Made by a program: the position numbers and the translations under genes. DNA of 35,216 nt, taken from Spongospora subterranea (taxonomy: Eukaryota; Endomyxa; Phytomyxea; Plasmodiophorida; Plasmodiophoridae). The stretch's first letter is position 1. Every line of letters starts with the position of its first letter. Location of the stretch: the NCBI GenBank assembly GCA_900404475.1, contig OUQQ01000150.1:1-35216 (forward strand), read 5' to 3'. The notes under the pieces were generated by a model. The model saw only the letters and a list, made by a program, of their open reading frames with translations, made no database searches and was not told the origin of the DNA. Positions 9,806-19,968 of this stretch are shown here, one piece after another.

Positions 9806-10423
9806 TTTGCGAGATAGATATAGAAAAGACTTGAGACGGTGCGGGTACACAATCACGGTTAGAATGGAAGGAGATGCTCTAACATTACGAAATCAACTTC
9901 ACAGTTTGTCAAGTTCTCGGTGAAGTCAACTTGATCTGAGCGGTATAGTCTGGACGGCCCTGCTCCTGGACTGATGCCAAGCGTCTGCTCCAGATAGTGT
10001 CCGATCAACATTTCCAAAGGTCCCGCGCCCACAATTGGGCAAAATAACGCATCGGAAGCCATCCGGCGTGTCGTTTGCGGGTTGTTCGCGGTTGATATCG
10101 TCAGACCCTGCCATTCAATCAGGTTTGATTAGGTTCTTCAAAGGGAACGGGACGTACCGACGACCTCGGTCGCAGAGTAAATCGCCAATCGCCCTGCACT
10201 GTAAATTCCCCCCATCCTTGAGCGGCTTGTTGATGGCGATATCACGACAAGTGATGGATGGAAGTCGTCATCCAAACCCCCCCGCCCCTCGGCCTCTATA
10301 AGCGTGAAACCCCTTGCCAGCTGAGGCAAATGCATTGATCGTGTGCGGTCTAGCAATGATTAGTGAGGACCGCAACGGTTTCGATGTTTTTCACATTTCG
10401 GTTTCGGAGATCGTGTCAAACCA

Positions 10424-10728
10424 GTGTCCTGCCGAGACAGCATTCGTCAAGACACCGACGACAAGTGGATTGATGTGGCGAGCCCTGACACTGACGACGA
10501 CATCGTCAAATTTGTACCAGAGTCACGACGCCCCATTTCCATTTGCAGGTTCAGGAGACACTCTCAGCGTTCACGACTGACGGCGGGTCGTTCGAGGCTG
10601 CAGCCAAACAGTACAATGTTCTTCAAAACGAGTTAGGGGGGGCTCTCGTTGTCTGGGATTCTTCTGGGTCATTCCTTGACGTCCATGGGCGTGGTCTTGT
10701 CGTGCACGATAACGTAGTTGGCTGCTGA
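10424..10728 (+). other. Possible exon pair, unknown acidic helical product
   Basis: A frame reading D-D-K-W-I-D-V-A-S-P-D-T-D-D-D-I-V-K-F can be joined across GT...TTTGCAG (10514-10548, only 35 bp) to VQETLSAFTTDGGSFEAAAK and LQNEL, ending at TGA 10726. The joined product would be acidic and helical. No start codon or upstream exon is clear and the candidate intron would be the shortest in the window, so this is weak. It overlaps the minus-strand frame at 10623-11120. Confidence 0.2.
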
Positions 10729-11120
10729 CAATCAATGACGTTCATTCGCTGTTGGTTGCGGTTGAAAGGGAGGACTATGAATGGAGACTGTTCTGTCGCC
10801 CTGATCACTGCATATGAAACATGTCGCGTTTTGGCCATGGCACAAGTTTCACAATATCGTCCCGTAGTGACAGCGCTCCCCGTGTCGATCCATCTGGCTA
10901 CTTGTTGCTCACGCTGCCGGTCTCGGCAGGATGACACGATCTCCAAAAAACTATCGAAATCCTCACGGTCCTCGGGGGTCGCAATGTCGTCGAAACCGCC
11001 CGTCGGGCCCATTCCACATTGCGCCACGACCATGATGTGACTTTCGTTCCGGCAATCGGGACGGGACGGCGATGGCGCTACGCACCCCAGTTCTGGTGGC
11101 GACATTTTCTTACGAGTCAT
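10623..11120 (-). CDS. Hypothetical protein, 165 codons, unrecognised
   Basis: This is the longest frame of its stretch, starting with ATG at 11120. It has an acidic centre (ATPEDREDFDSFLEIVSSC), a WIDTGSAVTTG segment that superficially resembles an aspartic-protease D-T-G site, and a C-E-T-C pair. No family was recognised. It lies in a transposon-rich region, and both its end near 10623 and its overlap with a plus-strand candidate make it uncertain. It may be a retroelement fragment or a chance frame. Confidence 0.25.
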   Translation of the reverse strand: MTRKKMSPPELGCVAPSPSRPDCRNESHIMVVAQCGMGPTGGFDDIATPEDREDFDSFLEIVSSCRDRQREQQVARWIDTGSAVTTGRYCETCAMAKTRHVSYAVIRATEQSPFIVLPFNRNQQRMNVIDCQQPTTLSCTTRPRPWTSRNDPEESQTTRAPPNSF

Positions 11121-11607
11121 CGCGGCCAGTTCCTTTCTCGGGTTTTGTGCCCAGCTACGTTAATCTGCGATATGAACCCGAGTTGAACAACAGGATAACT
11201 GGGCTTGTCTGACGATGATAACCCCATGAACATGTGGAATCAAGTTGGTTGAACGATCGGGGAAATGAACCACGCTGAACGTTTCTGAAACGCCGCCTTC
11301 TGTTGTCTACGCCCATAACCTGAACAGGAACTGCAATCCCGTTGTTTGTTCTCGTCATTCCCAATCATGTTAGAGATTCTCATAACCCCAAGACCATTTA
11401 AACGACCACGATCTGACCAAACCCCTTTTTCTCGTATTGCTCTATTGAGCGATGTTTTATGGGGAATTCTCCCCCGTTTCCCGCCCTCCCTCCCCCCCTC
11501 CTCTTATGGTCCGATGGCGATAAACCCCATGTCGGGCACGACCGACCTGACGGTTATAGTAGGGGCGATCGATCATTGGTCCATTAACGATCATTGTCGA
11601 GCGATCA

Positions 11608-14600
11608 ATGGTGTCGGGATCCCGATCCGATCATGGCCATCGGGCACCCTGGATCCGATATCCTCCGGGGCGCCAACAGCGCAACGCCAAGGCCATGGCG
11701 AAAGCGGCCCAGACTATCGCAGATGAACGAAGCGCTGTTCGAGCATTACAGGACATCGTCATCAGTTCAGGTTTTTGAACACCCCCCGAAATTCCCAAAT
11801 ACGCTCCGAACAAATCGCTATTTAGACGGAGAACACAATAAACCCCTGAAACAGTACAATCAATCACGAAAGCTTCGCCACGATCGTCGTCAGGACCAAT
11901 ATGAATTGGACCGGAAAACGATCTTTGACGATCTCCAAAGGAAAACGGAACTGCTCTCGAAACAGGTTCAGATTGTCGTCAAATGATCATCAGAACCGTT
12001 GTTCTGAAACGACGAGCGGCAGGTTCATGGCGATCTGGCCGAGATTCAGGTCAGGATCGATGGGCAGTTCGGGAAACTGGTCGACACGATCATGATCGAT
12101 ATGGAGTTGGGCGATTTCCAGGGGATCTGGGACACGATATTAGGGCAGTACCATATTAGGGATCAGCGCCTGCAGCGATTCCATGGCGATCTGGACGAAA
12201 TCGAGGTCGAACGGCGCGATCGCGTGACGACAGCGATCTCGGCGGCCGTCGACGACCTGGTCGATATCGGGTACTGGCTCGTGCCCGACGTCGAGATGAT
12301 GGTCGAACGAGAGACCAATGACGTTAACCAGGTCATTATCGCCAACAAGAACGTGTTCAACGGTAATTCGGAAAACGATCGTGTTGTCACGGAAAGTGAT
12401 CGTGGAATGATCGCAGATCTGCTGGCGCGATTACGCCTGGCCGATCACGAGGCGTGCCAAAGCGCCCAACAGCGATGGGAAGGGAGTCGTGGGCAGTGGA
12501 AGCGGTTGCGGCACCGGCGGGCGCTGGACGCGACGAAGGCGGCGCTGGGCAGTGACGAGTGGGCGTCGCCCCGATGGCGCAGGGACCTGTTCGATGGGCT
12601 GATGAGGGACCAGGAACGGATCTACCAGAGCGCCACCCACATCATCACCGCCATTCAACAAACAACGCCCCCGAATATATCCTCCGCCAAGATCAACCAG
12701 GTTCGGAAATTACACCAGAAGTCGTTCGTGATTTTAAACTTTTTTTTTAACATTATCTTCAAAAAAAAGTGTTCTCCTTCGTCAAATCTCTCGCGAATAC
12801 GTTGCTGTTTTTGAACTATTCGGACGATGTTGAAGAGCGATTGGTGTTTTTTTTTAAATGTGTCGGATTGTGCCTGTTCAGATCTCGAACGAGATATCCC
12901 ATCTGCTGAGTTTATCGTCCGACATGTGCAATACTTGCCTGGGGGCGTTATCGTCGCGAACCGACCTCGAGATCGCCCGGCGCTCCGCCATGGTCCAGTC
13001 GCTACGCGACGACCTGATTCGATACGGGGCCCACGATCCCGATCAGATCGATCAGCAGATAAAACAGGAGATCGACAGTCTAATTCAGCGATTGGATCGC
13101 GATCATATCGCCATAATCGATCAAGTTTCCGCCGTTCTAGTTTACGAAGAAAAGTTCGTTCGTAAAACGCTGAAAATTCGCGGTTTCGCGTTCTGATTGG
13201 ATTTAAAGGTTTTTGCATCAACGGTTGAAATCGTTGGCGAAACTGTATTGTGGTGCCGGCGAGCTGTGGGAACGGTCGTTGAAGAGCGTCGATGATCTGG
13301 AGGGGACGACCAGCGAGATGTTCATGAGGGCGCGAGACACATTCGAGGTGATTTGGGGACGGCGATGGGGTTTACGGGGAGGGAAGTGCTGAGGAACACA
13401 CACACAGGACGAGATGAGGGGATACGAAGGGCGCCTGATGGCGGTGGAGATCGGCCTAAGACAGTCGCCGGATCGCGAGACGCTGCTGAACAGGTTCGAT
13501 GAGGCGATCGGTATTCTGGGGCCGTCGGGCGCCATGATCCGATCCCATCAGCAGTTCCATCAACAGTCCGCCGTAATCCGAATTGTGTGGGCGACGTCTG
13601 GAAGGGTTGGCGCTGACGACGACGATGGTGCTGTGCGATATAGGGGATTGCGAAAGGACACGGGTCGGGGCTGGAATCGCTGCTGCTCGCGATAACCAGG
13701 GACATTCAGGATCTGGTCCGGGTCGACATCCCCGAACCACACCCTGATCCCGTAGCGCCATCTCCATCATCACGATACGATCTGCCGATCGAGGAATGGG
13801 CCAGACAGGTAAACTCCATTCATCGTCGTCGTCACTCATCACCGTCACCATCGCGTCGTTCATGACCATCACTTTTCGCAAAACACAAATCTCTGTCCTT
13901 CGCCATTCTCATCTGGCCCTTGGCGATATATCTCGTTCAGGTTATCTGCGATGACGATGATAAACCCCCTTCATCTCCATGCGATTCATCTGGCCGTTCA
14001 TGTGTCCACGTTTACACCCTCGACCTCGGCACAATCGGTCCGATACATCGTCTCCCATTTTCCGCCCGTCAAAACCGAAAATCGAAACAGGATCGGCACT
14101 GACGTCCCTCCGTTCATCGTTCCTCACCCAGATCGGTCTGATCTCGGACCAGGAGCGCCATCGTGTCCAGGACCTGATCGCCTATCGACTTGCCGATCTG
14201 GCCCAGGACGTCGACAAATCATTACGGGTTCACAGACCCCGTCTGATACGATTGGGTGAGAACGCCCTCCACAACAATGTCGGCGAATCTCACCCTAAAC
14301 TTCCATAGAGGTCGACGTCGTTGACGTCAGAGCAGCGGAATTACGAGATAATCTGGAGCGATTCCATCGATTTTGGACCAGGTTCGATCGATCTCTTCGA
14401 TTCACCAACAATGATTTCGTTCTGATCGGTTTCGCCCCAGATTCGATATGGCCATAGACGGCGCAACGCTCACGTTCGAACGAGAATCGGCAACTGCGAA
14501 CCGGTTGGTATCGGAACGAGCCGCCCAAATCGATCAGGTCAAACGCGATATCGCGACCGCTAAAACCGTGCGGAAACTACAGCGATATCACGACATATCG

Positions 14601-16645
14601 CGATCACAATCGCGCCAATACGTCGTCGATATCACCAAACAGGTGAACGTGTTTGTTTCTCATCGGCAATTGTGAATGATGACGGGCGTAGATGGACAAG
14701 CTGAGATCGGTTCACGACGAGCTCATGAGCCATAATCGCCAATTGCCCAAACAGTTCATCGATCAGTGCACAGTATTCGGCACAATCGGGTCGGCGATCG
14801 CGACCTATCACCCGGGTAAGATCTGTTGTTGAACCCGGGATGGCGCCATTCCTTTGACGCCGCGCCGAGCAGACGAGGTTCGGCGATACGAGGACGAGAT
14901 CGCGGCGCTCTCCAAACGGTCGTCGGAGGTGATCGATGGGCGACGGGCTGATCTGGAACTATTGCAGGAGAAGGTGAAAACCAATCGAAGGGACATAATT
15001 GGGGAAATTGACATCGGGATGAAATACAGGTGAAACAGTCGATCGAACGGAAAGACGTCGACGACGCTTTATACTGCGCTCAATCCGATCTGGCAGTTCG
15101 GTTGGGACTGGGGCAGAAGTTCGGCGCCCCGAAACGCAGGGCGTCAGCTCGTCTGCGGGAGGAATATGTTCGAGGTGATGAGGAATGATGTTGATGATAA
15201 TCGGGTTCGGTAAATGTCGCCTTCGTCTTCAGCAACGCAGCAGTGCGATAAACTGGATGAGATATTGACCCAGCTCGAGAATCGGCGACATATCGTGACC
15301 GACTCGAACGCGCGGGAATCCGAATCGGAAACTTGCACGATTATCGGCCTGTAATGTCATGTGTCAATATGGACGTTCGTCGGTGGCGGATTGATGTTTG
15401 GCGATAGATTACAGACCGGGCGTCGGATATTTCAGGAAAGGGGGAAAGTGTTCGGATTGGTGAAATCGACGACTGTTCTGGATGAGATCGTGCTGGTCCC
15501 CGAGACGATACCAGGGGGGAAGAAGGTGTCGACGAAGGGCGAGGCGCTGGAACGATTGTTGTCGTGGGAACAGGTCGTGATGGGCGTCGAGTCGGCGTGC
15601 AATCAGGAAACCACGGCCCTGACCAAGATCTACAACGAACAGCATTCGGGACGGCTGAGCAAACCCATCGACCCGATACCGGAGGCGGTCAGGGCCCATA
15701 TCGAGCAGGAGAAGCGCCTGGCGGGAGAGAAACTGGAGCTATTCCACGAGATCTATCGCCGACTGGTGATCCGATACGAGAACGTGAAGGAGGTCGTGGT
15801 GAAGGCGGCGTTCGACGATATTCAGGAACGAACAGGGTCACAGGGACAGCCGCGAGTTGACCACTTTCAGAACGTTCTGAACCAAGAACAGATACGATTG
15901 CAACGGCAGCGACAGTTTGGGCAACGCTTATCGTATCAGGGAATTACGATATCATTTGATTCGATTTTTTGATAGGATATTTGTGCGACGTTTGAGACCG
16001 CAAACGGCCAAAGATGTTTTGGAAACATTGCTGGAAGAAGTGGGTGCGTTCAACGACGACTTGAAACGGACGATGGGAAAACTAAAGGATGACGTGGCGA
16101 ATGTGTTGAAAGAAATGGGAATGGTGTTCACCAGGAGGTTGAACCATTGCACAGACACAATGGTGAAATTAATGGAGACGGGAATATCGATAGACCTGGT
16201 GAATATGGGGTCGGATGACGTCAACGAGGAACTCATGAAGAACAAGAACAGAATCGGGTTGAGGAGACTGATCAGAAAGGCGGAGCGGAATGCGGCCGAT
16301 CCGGGTACGGCGGCAGCGGCGCCCCAACCCGCACCTGGCGATAAAAAATCGGGGAAAACGGCACCAGCAACGACAACGACGGCGGCGAAGAAAATGAGGA
16401 GCTATGAAGGAAAACCAGCTGGGAGCGTGTTGGGGGGGGAACAGATTGATGGAATAACCTGTCAAAATAACGAGATCAATAGGATCATCATAGAGAAGCG
16501 CGATCAGGTTTGGTCCGACACGGCCAAGATGTTAGGCGCTTATCGAGAGGAGCTGGACAGAAGGTTAACGGAGCTGGCCGATGGACAAAACATTTGGGAA
16601 GAGCACTGGGACCATGGAGTGAGATACGTTGATAACACAGTCTGA
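11608..16645 (+). CDS. CCDC180: CCDC180-type coiled-coil protein (DUF4455/DUF4456)
   Basis: This is a long multi-exon gene. Verified exons are 11608-11770, 11826-11965 and 12023-12700, whose phases fit, and later an intron at 15933-15975 before the last exon, 15976-16645. Middle exons are small and only partly resolved. They carry coiled-coil stretches around 12880-13190, 13210-13500, 13690-13800, 14100-14290, 14460-14660, 14700-14810, 14860-15030 and 15240-15350. The N-terminal third follows DUF4455 of CCDC180: RHDRRQDQYELDRKTIFDDL, an F-Q-G-I-W-D segment (family 'LWD'), DIGYWLVPDVEMMVERE and NQVIIANK (family 'LPPDV...I..E....NQALL.N'). Around 15600 the NEQHSGRL block followed by charged helices resembles DUF4456. 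CCDC180 is a poorly understood protein found mainly in ciliated lineages; here it is inferred to be flagellum-associated. The stop lies 76 bp from that of the convergent CDP-DAG synthase gene. The exact splice pattern from 12700 to 15360 is not established. Confidence 0.7.
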
Positions 16646-16721
16646 CAAATGTGAACAATAATAGAGCTATGCATTCGGTTTATACAACGATGAAACAATT
16701 TAAGAAGTGACCCCCCATCCC

Positions 16722-17623
16722 TTATCCCGATGTCAAGTATCGGAATAGGATCAAGTAGTAATAGGTTGTGGGGAATGCGAATAGCAATGCATCCTATACG
16801 CAGAAAAATCAACAAAAACGAACAGGTTACTGCGCCGATGGCCATACGATTCTGTCGAGAATTCCTCCCCACCCAGGCAATACGTTGCCCATATCTTTGA
16901 CATGAAGAAATCGTTTCAACAGACTTTCAACAAGATCGCCTACAAACCCACTTTCATTTATGTGAAAACTGAAAAAAAAACGCAAACGTATCGTGCTTAA
17001 AATCGTGAAAATGCGGTTCGTTAGCTTACCTATAGACCCCGCTATGGCGATCAATCCGGCTAGAAAATGAAGCGCTGCACCGCGGACGGGGAATGTGGTT
17101 TCTGTATGAATGATATCAATGACCAATTAGAGTACGCTCTTATGATGATTCAGACCTGGCGCAATAGCGTGCAGGAAACAATCGAAAACAATGGAAGCGA
17201 TTATGCTGGAAACTGATGTGCAGATATATCCCTCCAATGTCTTTCCAGGGCTAATCACTGTCACACGATGGTGACCGAAAATATTGCCGCCAAACAACCC
17301 AAACACTTCGCCAACAGCAGTAATGACTATCGTGTAGAGCAACGCCTCGAATGCATAAGGGAAATGGTTGATAAGAGCGGCATGAGCAATGGATCCACCA
17401 ATATAGAAACACGAAAAGATCGAATATAAGAACTGTGTATGGAGCGTGGCGTTACAAGCAGCGTTGCTGCAATTCATTAAAACGAATATCGCCGATATTA
17501 CAATCAAAGCCACTGTACGAAACGAGATTGCAAAAATTAGGCACAAGTCATTACGTGACGTTTTAATTTCTACTTACGAGATAATGAATGATGCAACCCG
17601 TCTTCCTTGAATAAAATTGCCAT
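16722..17623 (-). CDS. CDP-diacylglycerol synthase (phosphatidate cytidylyltransferase)
   Basis: Five exons (17623-17578, 17512-17156, 17101-17030, 16939-16848 and 16793-16722) join in consistent phase to give at least 212 residues. The enzyme makes CDP-diacylglycerol from phosphatidate and CTP, the precursor of phosphatidylinositol and cardiolipin, and is an integral membrane protein. Visible features are several hydrophobic helices, VGEVFGLFGGNIFG, the SPGKTLEG motif, and the family signature spread over exons 3-5: GDLVESLLKR, VKDMGN, LPGWGGILDRID. The signature's PGHGG histidine is tryptophan here. The final DRID aspartate is restored only by the last intron (16847-16794); without it the frame would end early. 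The N-terminus looks short for the family (about 270 or more). The frame stays open upstream of the ATG to an AACAG acceptor near 17732, so 5' exons are likely missing from this model. It is convergent with CCDC180. Confidence 0.8.
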
Positions 17624-18091
17624 AATGACAACTACAGTGGACGGCGATGAACGACATAGGCGGGAGGATAGTACTGATGTTTGACCTACACTTTTGTCAA
17701 CATTTGACTGCAGCTCTAGGGACGCCTGTTATGGGGAAACCCTCAGCCAACAAAACGGTGTTTGCTAAATCGGAAAAATCATACAGATATGGACAATAAT
17801 AGACCGAAGAGCGGTCGAAGGATTGGACTGGATAATAACCCCAGAGATGTAGGTACCGCTATAGAAAACGATAGAAGGCGACCGGATAAATTGACGGTCG
17901 CAGGAGCGATTGTTGGTGGCGAGGATTTGGTCGCGGGTGTCTGCGGATTGCGATCCCTGGTCTGCACAGCGGTCGCGACCACCGACGGCCCCAGACCAGG
18001 CGAGACCATGATTCGGTGATGGCGACTGGAGCGCTGTTAGTTATAAGTGATTTGACTGGATCCGATCCGAGGCCAATCCACATCTGCAAGG
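17624..18091. other. Intergenic, possible 5' exon of CDP-DAG synthase
   Basis: The minus strand is open from 17731 to the CDP-DAG synthase ATG, so part of this stretch may be coding. A plus frame from 17762 to 18019 is arginine- and glycine-rich with no recognisable motif, and I do not call it. A run of ten G residues at about 18091-18100 marks the start of the minisatellite. Confidence 0.35.
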
Positions 18092-18299
18092 GGGGGGGGG
18101 CCCGCATGACAAGGACCTTTAATAGGGGGCCGCATGACCAGGACCCTCTAATAGCGGGCCGCATGACAAGGACCCTCTAATAGCGGGCCGCATGACAAGG
18201 ACCTCTGATAGGGGGCCGCATGACAAGGAACTCTGATAGGGGGCCGTATGACAAGGACTCTGATAGGGCGCCGCATGACAAGGACCTCTGATAGGGGAC
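18092..18299. repeat. Minisatellite, seven units of 27-29 bp
   Basis: Seven tandem copies of a unit like GGCCGCATGACAAGGACCTC plus TGATAGGG begin near 18102, 18130, 18159, 18188, 18216, 18244 and 18271. The unit length varies by a base and neighbouring units share substitutions (CTCTAATAGC in units 2-3, CTCTGATAGG in units 4-7), indicating local duplication. There are no unique spacers, so it is not CRISPR-like. All three minus-strand frames stay partly open through it only because of the repeat. Confidence 0.9.
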
Positions 18300-18938
18300 C
18301 CGAGAAAGGCGGGACTGGGGTACGGCTAATGTGGGACACGACACTTTCCAGACCGCTTCCATCATATCAGACCTGTTCAACTGAACAGCATCCATGGGAA
18401 TGTCGTTGACGATTATTCGAAATGGAGCCCGAAATGATCGCGGAGTTTGCGCGAATCCAACCCCCGATCTGGTTAGAAATTGTGGTGTTGCTGTTGATCG
18501 TGAATGGTTTTATTGAGAGAAGTCGCTATGAATAGTTCACTGTGTCGTCAATCACAAACATTAAAGTGCTCGTACTTGTTTTGCAGTTTTCTGTTGATCA
18601 GTTACACCGAAAAAAACATTTCTTTGTTCTCGTTCTTCAAACCTGTTTTTTGTTTGAGGAATCTGATGTGTTGTCGTTCGAGTAACGGTAATTTCACTTA
18701 TCAACAACTGGATCAAAGTGGATCTTTGCCTGCAACAATGTGTCGTTGTACTTCAATTCCAATGGCAATCTCTCAGCGTAAATGTTTCACCAAGAAAAAC
18801 AACGAACCTCAAATTAATGTCAATGTGATTGATTGGGCATTATCGTTGAGAATGACAGTTGAAGTGGAATTGAGAAGATGCGTTGATAATGAGAAAAATC
18901 GGAACAATGACTCAGTTGTATTCCCATGTGTGCGGTGT
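18300..18938. other. No supportable gene; one 161-codon frame noted
   Basis: A plus-strand frame runs from ATG 18504 to 18989. It is cysteine- and serine-rich, has no recognisable domain, and overlaps the 3' end of the COX7a-like gene on the opposite strand. I consider it more likely a chance frame or the 3' region of that gene. Nothing else was seen. Confidence 0.3.
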
Positions 18939-19291
18939 TCAACTTTCAATCTTGTTAGTGCCATAAATCATATGGCTGGCCGTATATAAAGTAAAACCGA
19001 CGGAATTCACAAGAACAAACGCTCCAATATAAAACGTAGGTTTACCCCATGCACCCTGTTAACACCATAAGAAAAAATGCCGACTTTGTGACCAAGATAA
19101 CAGAATTGATCGTATTCTCATCATGCACCCTAAAAGCCTACCTTTAGGTACGTTGGACAGGTCTCCTGTTGAAAAGCCTTCTGGGCCTCTTTGATTCTTG
19201 GAGGTGTGGACTCGAATAGACCAGTGCTTGCCAAGCGTCTGTTCCCGATGGATCTGGCCAGAGCAGCATTCGCCCTGATGCCGAAGCTCAT
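18939..19291 (-). CDS. COX7a-like small mitochondrial inner-membrane protein
   Basis: Two exons, 19291-19142 and 19055-18939, join in phase 0 across an 86-bp GT-AG intron (acceptor AACAG) to encode 88 residues. The N-terminus MSFGIRANAALARSIGNRRL has arginine, serine and alanine but no acidic residue, typical of a mitochondrial targeting peptide. It is followed by KAFQQETCPTYLKGAWGKPT and one transmembrane helix (FYIGAFVLVNSVGFTLYTAS). The layout matches cytochrome c oxidase subunit 7a: 'K.FQ......HLKGG..D...Y', then a single helix near the C-terminus. That subunit sits at the periphery of complex IV. The sequence is short and divergent, so another single-span inner-membrane protein remains possible. 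Both exons are shorter than usual ORF-calling limits. Confidence 0.55.
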
Positions 19292-19968
19292 GTTGTTGAT
19301 ACTGGAGCCCGTCGATTATTGCTTCACGATGTTGTTGATAGGCCTGCAGTGCCGACAAGGGGTCGGGTTGCGATGCAAACCCTACACTTAACCTGTCGCG
19401 TAACTGTACTTAGCAGCACTGTAGCGGAGTAGATACACCCAGAGATTACTGGTAACGGTTATTTACCCGGAAGGAGATGGCTTGATGCAGCGTCAACAAG
19501 AGGGTGCGAGTTTTTATAAATCTGTTGAATTGCTCAAGGCGCGTCTGGACGTACGGTTTATTAAGATTAAAACTGGCTGTTTGAACAGTCATAAATATGT
19601 CCGAAACATTTTTTGGTATAGTAACATACACAGTACGAGACGATAACTATTGCGGTGCTGGTTTAAGGCTGCCCACAATGTATCCTTTAGCAGGATGGAC
19701 TTTACGAAAAAAAAAAAAGATAAATAGGATAGCACCAAGATGTCGCCGAACGAGCTGGCAACTACAGTATTCCGTGAGAACCGTGTTCTAGTCCTTCCGG
19801 TTGTCAAAGGCCGCGATCTGGACCTTCAGAGGGTCACTTGGAAGTTGGAACTGTATACACTTTACAGTCACGCGCGATATCCTTTACGCGCACATCATCA
19901 AAATTTCAATTTAGTCGGATTTCTGCGAGGAAGACTCGGTCAGCCCGTTAGGACTCACCGAGGCGAAA
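19292..19968. other. Intergenic between COX7a-like gene and ASPM
   Basis: This gap should hold two divergent promoters. Short frames occur on both strands: plus 19485-19649 beginning MQRQQEGASFYKS, plus 19740-19979 beginning MSPNELATT, and minus 19631-19446. None matches a known family. The plus frame just before ASPM could be its 5' exon, because an ATTTAG acceptor at about 19917 would allow the ASPM frame to extend upstream of its first ATG. No decision is possible from sequence alone. Confidence 0.35.

Larger units (their letters stand above)
8700..9850. mobile_element. Degenerate PIF/Harbinger DNA transposon
   Basis: This relic carries the two genes that mark the PIF/Harbinger superfamily: a Myb/SANT-like DNA-binding protein with a NAM-associated C-terminal region on the plus strand, and a transposase N-terminus on the minus strand. 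They converge on a large foldback at 9393-9610. Both genes have frameshifts or stops, and the DDE catalytic part of the transposase is absent, so the copy cannot be autonomous. Exact terminal inverted repeats and the 3-bp target duplication (usually TWA) were not located, so the boundaries are approximate. Confidence 0.7.
9851..11607. other. Unassigned region between Harbinger relic and CCDC180
   Basis: No known gene was recognised in this stretch. It contains open frames on both strands with mixed coding character. The two best are described separately (minus 11120-10623 and plus about 10424-10728). They overlap each other, so at most one is real at any point. Minus frames at 10062-9859 and 11364-11155 have no recognisable motif. 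The CCDC180 promoter is expected in the last few hundred bases, where there are C/T-rich runs around 11470-11505. Confidence 0.4.

Noticed and set aside
13322..13881. Minus-strand frames of up to 141 codons within CCDC180.
   Set aside because: They lie opposite coiled-coil exons of the plus strand and have no domain similarity. GATC-rich DNA keeps antisense frames open.
16827..16939. Apparent loss of the last catalytic-signature Asp (DRIV) in CDP-DAG synthase.
   Set aside because: A 54-bp intron starting right after DRI restores DRID and a final membrane helix.
18092..18299. A repeat array of about 28 bp that could be mistaken for CRISPR.
   Set aside because: The units abut directly with no unique spacers, and the genome is eukaryotic.
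18504..18989. A 161-codon plus-strand frame as a gene.
   Set aside because: It has no recognisable domain, a composition unlike its neighbours, and overlaps the end of the better-supported COX7a-like gene on the other strand.
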